The notes under the pieces are model-generated. The model was not told the origin of the DNA, searched no databases, and saw only the letters and a list, made by a program, of their open reading frames with translations. 22,809 bases of DNA, from the NCBI GenBank assembly GCA_046758905.1, contig JBHIBC010000045.1, positions 1 to 22,809 of the forward strand, written 5' to 3'. Below are positions 17,300 to 22,809 of the stretch, one piece after another; within the stretch, counting starts at the first letter, position 1; each line of letters begins with the position of its first letter. The stretch comes from JBHIBC01 sp046758905. Lineage in GTDB: Bacteria > Acidobacteriota > Polarisedimenticolia > Gp22-AA2. The position numbers and the translations under genes were made by a program.

Positions 17300-17770
17300 A
17301 TGCCCATTTGCCGACGACTCAAGACGTTCCTCGACGACAACCGGGTCCACTACGACGTCGTCTCGCACACCCCGGCCTACACCGCACAGGAGATCGCCGC
17401 CAGCGCCCACATCAGGGGGAAGGAGCTGGTCAAGTGCGTCATGGTGAGCGGGGACGGCAGGCACACCCTGGTCGCCATGACCGCCGAGCAGAGGGTGAAC
17501 CTGGACAAGTTCAAGAAGGCCCTCGGGGTGCGGGAGGCGCACCTCGAGAGGGAGGAGGAGTTCATGGACCTGTTCGAGGACTGCGAGCCGGGGGCGATGC
17601 CCCCGTTCGGGAACCTGTACGGCGTCGCCATGGTCGTCGACGAGAGGGTGTACGAGGACGATGAGATCGCCTTCAACGGCGGCGACCACACCTCGGTGGT
17701 GAGGATGAACTTCGCCGACTTCGAGAGGCTGGTGAAGCCGAAGAAGGCGTCGGTGGCGGATTCCGCCTAG
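17300..17770 (+). CDS. YbaK/ProX-domain aminoacyl-tRNA deacylase-like protein
   Basis: A 156 aa single-domain protein. IRGKELVKCVMV carries the lysine expected at the active site, and GAMPPFGNLYGV matches the G-x-x-PFG loop of YbaK/ProXp editing domains. Proteins of this type hydrolyse misacylated tRNA such as Ala-tRNA-Pro or Cys-tRNA-Pro; which tRNA is served here is unclear. A strong AGGAGG eight bases before ATG 17300 fixes the start. A TACAAT hexamer (17244-17249) may be its -10 box, though no -35 is visible. A radical SAM gene follows after 16 bases. Confidence 0.88.
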   Translation: MPICRRLKTFLDDNRVHYDVVSHTPAYTAQEIAASAHIRGKELVKCVMVSGDGRHTLVAMTAEQRVNLDKFKKALGVREAHLEREEEFMDLFEDCEPGAMPPFGNLYGVAMVVDERVYEDDEIAFNGGDHTSVVRMNFADFERLVKPKKASVADSA

Positions 17771-17786
17771 GGCGGGGCCGGCGATC

Positions 17787-18764
17787 ATGCGGGCGGAGTC
17801 CGCCCTCCCACCCGATCTTCGCGTGCGCGCGGCCGACTTCGAGCCGGCCTACCTGCGCCTGCACCGCAGCGGGGAGCTGGCGCGCCGCGCGCGGGAGGCG
17901 GTCGCCGCCCTGGCGCGCTGCACCGTGTGCCCGCGGGACTGCGCCGTGGATCGGCTGGCGGGCAGGACGGCGGTCTGCAGGACGGGGCGCTACGCGCGGG
18001 TCGCGAGCTACGGGCCGCACTTCGGCGAGGAGGACTGCCTGCGCGGCCGCCACGGCAGCGGCACGATCTTCTTCTCGATGTGCAACCTGCGCTGCGTCTT
18101 CTGCCAGAACCACGATATCAGCCAGGCGGGGGAGGGCCGCGAGGTCGCCCCGGAACGGCTGGCCGCGATGATGCTCGAGCTGCAGCAGCGCGGCTGCCAC
18201 AATATCAATCTGGTCACGCCCGAGCACGTGGTCCCGCAGATCCTCGAGGCGCTCCCGCTCGCCGTCGGGGCGGGCCTGCGGCTGCCGCTCGTCTACAACA
18301 CCTCGGCCTACGACTCGCTCCACAGCCTCCGGTCGATGGACGGCGTCGTCGACATCTACATGCCCGACTTCAAGATCTGGGACCCGCGGGCCGCGCTCGA
18401 GTACCTCAAGGCGAGAGATTACCCCGAGGCTGCGCGCCGGGCGATCCGGGAGATGAACCGGCAGGTGGGGCCGCTGCTGCTGGACGAGGACGGCCTCGCG
18501 AAGCGGGGGGTGCTGATGCGCCACCTGGTGATGCCGGACGGGGTGGCGGGGACGGCCGCGATCATGGAGTTCCTGGCCCGCGAGGTCTCGCCGCTCACCT
18601 ACGTCAACATCATGGACCAGTACGCGCCGGCGTGGAGGGTGGGCCCCGACCGGTACGCGACCATCAACCGGCGGATCTCCTCCGACGAGCACCGGGAGGC
18701 GATCGGCGCGGCCCGCCGGGCCGGGCTGTCGCGCTTCGACGAGCGGCGCTCGCGGGCCTGGTGA
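17787..18764 (+). CDS. PflX-type (COG1313) radical SAM protein
   Basis: A protein of 325 aa. The SAM/Fe-S motif is C99-x3-C103-x2-C106 (MCNLRCVFCQN). An N-terminal cluster C45, C48, C52, C64 (CTVCPRDC...C), then ASYGPHFGEE, GSGTIFFS and INLVTPEHVVPQI, are typical of COG1313 PflX-like proteins, which resemble pyruvate formate-lyase activating enzymes but have no proven target. There is no pflB or other glycyl-radical enzyme in the window. It is not the radical SAM enzyme (COG1180 type) usually grouped with MEMO and AMMECR1. ATG 17787 has only a weak Shine-Dalgarno; translation may be coupled to the YbaK-type gene 16 bases upstream. Confidence 0.9.
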   Translation: MRAESALPPDLRVRAADFEPAYLRLHRSGELARRAREAVAALARCTVCPRDCAVDRLAGRTAVCRTGRYARVASYGPHFGEEDCLRGRHGSGTIFFSMCNLRCVFCQNHDISQAGEGREVAPERLAAMMLELQQRGCHNINLVTPEHVVPQILEALPLAVGAGLRLPLVYNTSAYDSLHSLRSMDGVVDIYMPDFKIWDPRAALEYLKARDYPEAARRAIREMNRQVGPLLLDEDGLAKRGVLMRHLVMPDGVAGTAAIMEFLAREVSPLTYVNIMDQYAPAWRVGPDRYATINRRISSDEHREAIGAARRAGLSRFDERRSRAW

Positions 18765-18811
18765 CGCCTCCGCCCCGCCAGGCTGGCGATCGCCGCGATC
18801 CCGCCTCCCCG

Positions 18812-18831
18812 GGGGGCCGGCCGCGGCCCCC
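18812..18831 (+). terminator. GC hairpin after the radical SAM gene
   Basis: A perfect eight-base stem GGGGGCCG (18812-18819) / CGGCCCCC (18824-18831) with loop GCCG, 47 bases after the stop. It lacks a T tract. Confidence 0.35.
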
Positions 18832-18878
18832 GCCCGTCGGGGCAGATTCCCGGACCCCTCGCGGCCGAACTAGGGCAC

Positions 18879-18895
18879 AATAAGCCCAACTTATT
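18879..18895. promoter_or_regulatory. AT-rich inverted repeat AATAAG-CCCAA-CTTATT upstream of the second kinase
   Basis: A six-base inverted repeat with a five-base spacer, in the only AT-rich patch of this intergenic region, 67 bases before ATG 18963. The sequence around it (CACAAT at 18876-18881) could be a -10 box. It is a candidate operator or promoter. Confidence 0.35.
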
Positions 18896-18962
18896 CTCCG
18901 TGGACGTCGAAGGGGGGGGTCGTGGGAGCGCAGCCCGTGTGCCGCCCGGGCGGCATGCGGTC

Positions 18963-21563
18963 ATGATCGGCCAGACCCTAGGGCACTACCGCGTGCTGGA
19001 GGAGATCGGCGCGGGGGGCATGGGGGTCGTGTACCGCGCCTGGGACGACCGCCTCGAGCGCAGCGTCGCGCTCAAGCTGCTGCCCGCGGGGTCGCTGGCG
19101 GACGATGCGGACCGCCAGCGCTTCCGCAGGGAGGCGCTGGCCCTCTCCAGGCTCAACCATCCCAACATCGAGACGGTGCACGACTTCGACACCGATCGCG
19201 GGGTCGACTTCCTGGTCACGGAGTACGTGGCCGGGTCGACGCTGCGCGAGCGGCTGCACGATCCGCTCTCCGTGGCGCAGTTCGTCGAGCTGGCGGAGCA
19301 GTGCGCGGAGGCCCTGGCGGCGGCGCACCGGCAGGGGATCGTCCATCTCGACGTCAAGCCCGAGAACGTCATGCTGACCCCCGACGGCCGGGTGAAGGTC
19401 CTGGACTTCGGGATCGCCAGGGAGCTGCGGCGGGGCGGGCCGGATGCCACCACCGCGGGCGGGTCGACGACGGGGGATGAGTCGTGCGGCGGGACGGTGG
19501 GATACACGGCTCCGGAGGTCCTGCTCCGGGGGGACGTCGACGGCCGGGCGGACATCTTCTCCCTGGGCGTGGTCTTCTACGAGGCCCTGGCGAGGCGTCA
19601 CCCCTTCCAGCTCTCGAGCCTCGCCGGGACCGTGGCGCGCGTGCTCAACGACACGCCGGCGCCCGTCGACACGCACAACCCCGAGATCCCGGCGGATCTG
19701 GGACGGATGGTGAGCCGGATGCTCGTCAAGGATCCGGCCGCCCGGTACGCGAGCGCCGCCGCTCTGGCCGCCGAGCTGCGGGGGATGCGGCGGGGCCCGG
19801 CGGGAAGCGGTGATGAGGCCTCTGCGGCGCCGCGCGCCGTGGGCCTTCGGCGTGGCGCCTGGCTCGGGGCGGCCGCCCTGCTCGTCCTGGCGGCGGGCGC
19901 CGTTCCGGGGATCCGCCGGACGGTCGGGCGCTGGCTCGGCCTCGGGGCGACGGCCGATAGGTACCTGGCGGTCCTGGCCTTCGATCCCGGCGCCGACGAC
20001 CCGCGCGGCGAGGCCTTCGGCAAGGGCCTGGCCGACACCCTGACGGCGCGCCTCACGCGGCTGACGGCGAGTCACGGGCTGCAGATCGCGCCGCCGAGCG
20101 AGGCCCTGAAGCTCGAGTCCCCGACTCTGGACCTGGTGCAGAAGAAGCTGGGGGCCGATCTGGCCCTCAGCGGCGGGCTGCAGCGCTCCGGCGAGAGGAT
20201 CCGGATCGCAATTCATCTCGCGGACGTGCACAGTCGAACCCAGCTCGGCGCGGAGACCATCGACGGGACCCTGGCGGACCCCTTCTCGCTGGAGGACCGC
20301 GTGGTGGACGCGGCCGTGAGGATCCTGAAGGTGGAGCTGTCCCCGCGCGAGCTGGAGCCCCCGCGCCGGCGCGGCACGACGATCGCCGGCGCCTACGAGT
20401 ACTACCTGCAGGGCCGGGGGTACCTGCGCGGTTACGACAAGGAGGTCAGGGTCGACAGCGCCATCGACGTCTTCGGACGCTCGCTCGCGGCCGATCCGGG
20501 CTACGCCGGGGCCCACGCCGGCATCGGCCAGGCGTACTGGTACAAGTTCGATCACACGAAGGATCCGGCGTGGCTCGAGAGGGCCTCGGCGAGCTGCGGG
20601 GAGGCGGTGCGCCTCGACCGGGCCGACGCCGAGGGCCACATCTGTCTCGGGATGGTGCACCGGGCGAGGGGACGCTACGCGGACGCGGTCGCGGAGTTCG
20701 ACCGGGCCACGCGGCTCGACGCGGCGAACGAGGAGGCCTTCCGCTGGCTGGGGAGGGGCTACGAGAGGCTGGGGCGGGTCGCGGACGCGGAGGAGGCCTA
20801 CCGGAAGGCGATCGTTCTGCGCCCCCATTACTGGGCGGGGTACAACTCCCTGGGCGTGCTCTATTACGGGAGCGGCCAGTACGCGAAGGCGGAGGACATG
20901 TTCCGGCAGGTGGTCTCCCTGGCGCCGGACAGCAGTCGAGGTCTGTCCAACCTCGGCGTGATCTACCAGGTCCAGGGACGCTACCGCGATGCCATCCCGG
21001 TGCTGGAGCGCTCGATCGAGATCGATCCGGACGAGACCGCCTATTCGAACCTCGGTGCCGCCCACGTCATGCTGCGCGATTTCGACAGGGCGGTGGCGAT
21101 CTACCGTGAGGCGATCGCGACCGGCCACGCGGCGTACTACATCTGGGCGAACCTCGGCGAAGCGTACGACCTCGGTGGCGGCGAGCGCGAGCGCGCCGGA
21201 TCGGCGTACCGGAGCGCCGTCGAGCTGGCCGAAGGGGAGCTCCGGGTCAACCCGCGCGACCTCGAGGTGATCGCCGACCTGGCGAAGTACCACGCCGTGC
21301 TCGGGGAGCGAGAGGCGGCGCATCGCTTCCTGAGCGGGAGCCTCCGACGGCGGGCCCTGAGCGCCGAGCAGGAGTTCACGGTCGCCCTCGCGTACAAGCA
21401 CCTGGGCGCGTTGGACGAGGCCCTCCACTGGCTGGAGAGGGCGCTGCGCGACGGCTACTCGCGACAATGGGTGCGGGACACGCCGGTGCTCGATGATCTC
21501 CGCGAGCTGCCGGGCTTCGCGCGGCTGGTGGAGAGCGAGCTGGTCTCGAGCGCCAACCGGTGA
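18963..21563 (+). CDS. Ser/Thr protein kinase (HLD variant) with TolB/FlgO-like and TPR domains
   Basis: An 866 aa protein from ATG 18963, where MIGQTLGHYRVLEEIG matches the usual start of such kinases; the frame extends to GTG 18900. The kinase (about 9-270) has IGAGGMG (15-21), VALK (K38), catalytic loop H128-L129-D130-V-K132, DFG (D148), GTVGYTAPE and ADIFSLG. The usual arginine before the catalytic aspartate is replaced by leucine, making it a non-RD kinase. A membrane helix follows (about 297-318), then a domain from YLAVLAFDP to IHLADVHSRTQ like that in the kinase at 5261, then many TPRs (about 480-866). The last 25 residues of both kinases share a D-L-x-x-L-x-x-x-P-x-F pattern. The gene at 21590 follows after 26 bases, probably in the same transcript. 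Confidence 0.93.
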   Translation: MIGQTLGHYRVLEEIGAGGMGVVYRAWDDRLERSVALKLLPAGSLADDADRQRFRREALALSRLNHPNIETVHDFDTDRGVDFLVTEYVAGSTLRERLHDPLSVAQFVELAEQCAEALAAAHRQGIVHLDVKPENVMLTPDGRVKVLDFGIARELRRGGPDATTAGGSTTGDESCGGTVGYTAPEVLLRGDVDGRADIFSLGVVFYEALARRHPFQLSSLAGTVARVLNDTPAPVDTHNPEIPADLGRMVSRMLVKDPAARYASAAALAAELRGMRRGPAGSGDEASAAPRAVGLRRGAWLGAAALLVLAAGAVPGIRRTVGRWLGLGATADRYLAVLAFDPGADDPRGEAFGKGLADTLTARLTRLTASHGLQIAPPSEALKLESPTLDLVQKKLGADLALSGGLQRSGERIRIAIHLADVHSRTQLGAETIDGTLADPFSLEDRVVDAAVRILKVELSPRELEPPRRRGTTIAGAYEYYLQGRGYLRGYDKEVRVDSAIDVFGRSLAADPGYAGAHAGIGQAYWYKFDHTKDPAWLERASASCGEAVRLDRADAEGHICLGMVHRARGRYADAVAEFDRATRLDAANEEAFRWLGRGYERLGRVADAEEAYRKAIVLRPHYWAGYNSLGVLYYGSGQYAKAEDMFRQVVSLAPDSSRGLSNLGVIYQVQGRYRDAIPVLERSIEIDPDETAYSNLGAAHVMLRDFDRAVAIYREAIATGHAAYYIWANLGEAYDLGGGERERAGSAYRSAVELAEGELRVNPRDLEVIADLAKYHAVLGEREAAHRFLSGSLRRRALSAEQEFTVALAYKHLGALDEALHWLERALRDGYSRQWVRDTPVLDDLRELPGFARLVESELVSSANR

Positions 21564-21573
21564 CTACTAGACC

Positions 21574-21581
21574 AAAGGAGG
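21574..21581 (+). promoter_or_regulatory. strong Shine-Dalgarno AAAGGAGG
   Basis: A full anti-16S match eight bases before ATG 21590. It decides that start over the in-frame GTG at 21560 and implies high translation of the small downstream protein relative to the kinase. Confidence 0.8.
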
Positions 21582-21589
21582 TCGGTCCG

Positions 21590-21877
21590 ATGCGGAAGAC
21601 GGTTTTCCTGGCCCGGAACATCAGCATTCCCCCGGTGACACTCTCGTTGAGAGAAGGGGACGAGGTATGCTGGGGATCGACGGACGGCGAGGAGTACCTG
21701 GTCGTCTTCGAGAACGGCACCCCGTTCGGCAACTGGAAGTTCGTGGTGCCCAGGAAGGGCGCATCCGAGGCGGTGGCCCCGGTGGTGCAACCTCCCGAGG
21801 GAGCGGAGCTCGATTACAAGTACCACGTGTTCAGCAGGGACTGGCACGTGGACCCGAAGCTGAAGGTCAGGCATTGA
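21590..21877 (+). CDS. small cupredoxin-like protein linked to the kinase
   Basis: A 95 aa protein without a signal peptide. The pattern ISIPPVTLSLREGDEVCWGS, then VVFENGTPFG, and at the end LDYKYHVFSRDWHVDPKLKV resembles a compact plastocyanin-like beta sandwich (GDxVxW early, Y-x-Y-x-V then DPxxxV late). The usual copper-binding Cys-His-Met set is not evident; the single C27 lies in the EVCW strand. The call is by eye. It lies 26 bases after the kinase stop and carries the strongest ribosome site in the window. It may be a partner or target of the kinase. It could simply be called hypothetical. Confidence 0.75.
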   Translation: MRKTVFLARNISIPPVTLSLREGDEVCWGSTDGEEYLVVFENGTPFGNWKFVVPRKGASEAVAPVVQPPEGAELDYKYHVFSRDWHVDPKLKVRH

Positions 21878-21880
21878 AGG

Positions 21881-21903
21881 GGGGCGGCCTCGTCCGCCGC
21901 CCC
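21881..21903 (+). terminator. intrinsic-type hairpin after the small cupredoxin-like gene
   Basis: A perfect eight-base stem GGGGCGGC (21881-21888) / GCCGCCCC (21896-21903), loop CTCGTCC, four bases past the stop codon. The following bases (ATATCC) are only weakly T-rich. Confidence 0.5.
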
Positions 21904-21989
21904 ATATCCGGCGGATAAGCGGGGTCTAAGCCCCCGGCGGCGCGGCGGTGCGCGCCGACGGTTGCAGGGAGGTCGCGCGGGGAACAGAT

Positions 21990-21995
21990 TCTAAT
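21990..21995 (+). promoter_or_regulatory. -10-like TCTAAT immediately before the acyltransferase start
   Basis: Five of six matches to TATAAT, with its end six bases before ATG 22002, which would place transcription initiation at or beside the A of the start codon. No Shine-Dalgarno is present. A TTGCAG (21962-21967) lies upstream but at 22 bp spacing. Confidence 0.35.
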
Positions 21996-22001
21996 CCACG
22001 T

Positions 22002-22809
22002 ATGAGAGAGTCCGTCGCGGAGGGGCCCGGCCGCCCGCGGCTGGCGCAGCTCGACCTGCTGCGCGGCGCGGCGATCCTGGGGGTGGTGGCGATCCACGCC
22101 ACCTCACCGTTCCTTGGGGAGATGGCCGCGGCCGGCGCCGAGGGGACGCCGGCCTTCCGGCTGCTGCTTGCCTTCAACCAGCTCGGCCGCTACAGCGTCC
22201 CCGGCTTCTTTCTGATGGCCGGGCTGCTCGCAGCCGTCGTCTGGGGCGACCGATGCGGCCGCCCCGGCGGCACTCGGCTGTTCCTGAGGCGGCGGCTGGC
22301 CCGCATCCTGCTGCCGTATCTCACCTGGAGCGCCGTCTTCTTCCTGGCGCCGCTGTGGCTGCGCGGCGGCGCCGGCGCGGCCGGCGTGATCCGCCGGCTC
22401 CTGCTCGGCGAGACCTTCGCCGGCGGATACTTCCTCGTCGCCCTGGCGCAGCTCACGCTGCTGGCCCCGGCCCTGCTGCGCTTCGGCGCCGGGCATCGCC
22501 GCGCCGCGTGGGGCGCCTGCGCGGGCCTGCTGGCCACCACCGAGGTCCTGTATTGCGCCGGAGCCTACGGGAGCGGCGATCTCGCGGGCGGGCTGCGGGC
22601 GGGCTTCTCGGCGTCGCTCTCGTTCTTCTACGTCTGGGCCGCGTTCTTCTTCGGCGGGATCCTGATCGGCCTGGATCGCGAGCGGATCCTCGGCCGTCTC
22701 GGCGGGGCGCGGACGGCCGCGGGGATCCTCGCGGCCGTCTGTTTCGCGGCGTCGCTGTGGGAGTCCGCGCGCGTCCATCGGGCGACGGGATCGCTGGGGC
22801 TGGCGGCCA
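22002..22809 (+). CDS. acyltransferase family 3 membrane protein (3' end beyond window)
   Basis: An open frame of 269 codons running off the right edge. RLAQLDLLRGAAILGVVAIHA at the N-terminus, with the family-typical R and H, then VPGFFLMAGLL and FLRRRLARILLPYLTWS identify the acyltransferase-3 family (OafA/WecH-like integral membrane O-acyltransferases). At least seven hydrophobic helices are visible so far. Such enzymes acetylate or succinylate cell-surface glycans or antibiotics; the substrate is not readable. ATG 22002 has no ribosome binding site but has a -10-like hexamer just upstream, so a leaderless mRNA is possible. The C-terminal part, which may include an SGNH domain, is outside the window. 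Confidence 0.88.
   Translation, partial: MRESVAEGPGRPRLAQLDLLRGAAILGVVAIHATSPFLGEMAAAGAEGTPAFRLLLAFNQLGRYSVPGFFLMAGLLAAVVWGDRCGRPGGTRLFLRRRLARILLPYLTWSAVFFLAPLWLRGGAGAAGVIRRLLLGETFAGGYFLVALAQLTLLAPALLRFGAGHRRAAWGACAGLLATTEVLYCAGAYGSGDLAGGLRAGFSASLSFFYVWAAFFFGGILIGLDRERILGRLGGARTAAGILAAVCFAASLWESARVHRATGSLGLAA

Noticed and set aside
17787..18764. Radical SAM gene as the missing AmmeMemoRadiSam partner
   Set aside because: Its N-terminal cysteine knuckle and ASYGPHFGEE motif place it in the PflX/COG1313 group.
18978..21467. 829 aa minus-strand frame opposite the second kinase
   Set aside because: Shadow of a clear kinase-TPR gene.

Overview
The window is very GC-rich (roughly 70 %), densely coded on both strands, and shows no tRNA, rRNA, transposase or CRISPR array. 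Two large Ser/Thr kinase-TPR receptor-like proteins, secreted BNR-repeat and DNRLRE proteins with Cys-rich tails, and a predicted membrane Fe-S protein suggest a soil or sediment bacterium of the Acidobacteriota or a similar deep phylum. That placement is inferred from gene content, not measured.

Layout. (1) 4911 down to 1, minus strand: a tightly overlapping three-gene operon of a membrane-anchored DUF6599-like protein, a Tat-signal DUF362 protein, and one very long ORF (at least 1104 codons, running off the left edge). In a single frame that ORF carries a NapH-like polyferredoxin, a Tat-type NapG-like ferredoxin with four cysteine motifs, a MEMO1 domain and an AMMECR1 domain. This fusion is the most striking item here. 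(2) 4912-5260: divergent control region with three 18-bp direct repeats, a good sigma70-like promoter and a 12-bp palindrome. (3) 5261-7591, plus: Ser/Thr kinase with TPRs. (4) 7619-8749, minus: secreted DNRLRE protein. (5) 9015-9899, plus: LsrF-type aldolase/thiolase without other lsr genes. (6) 13624 down to 9927, minus: exported BNR protein, DNA polymerase IV, and a PD-(D/E)XK nuclease with Fe-S-type cysteines. (7) 13780-18764, plus: FmdB-type zinc ribbon, DASS sodium/anion symporter, SSS sodium/solute symporter, YbaK-type deacylase, and a PflX-type radical SAM protein. (8) 18963-21877, plus: second kinase-TPR protein, with HLD in place of HRD in the catalytic loop, followed by a small cupredoxin-like protein. 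(9) 22002 to the right edge: membrane acyltransferase, partial.

Working hypothesis for the first operon: electrons from the membrane (quinol) pass through the polyferredoxin clusters to the MEMO/AMMECR1 half, with the DUF362 and DUF6599 proteins as accessory or extracytoplasmic partners. The covalent fusion is read directly from the sequence. The redox role is inference from the NapH/NapG resemblance.
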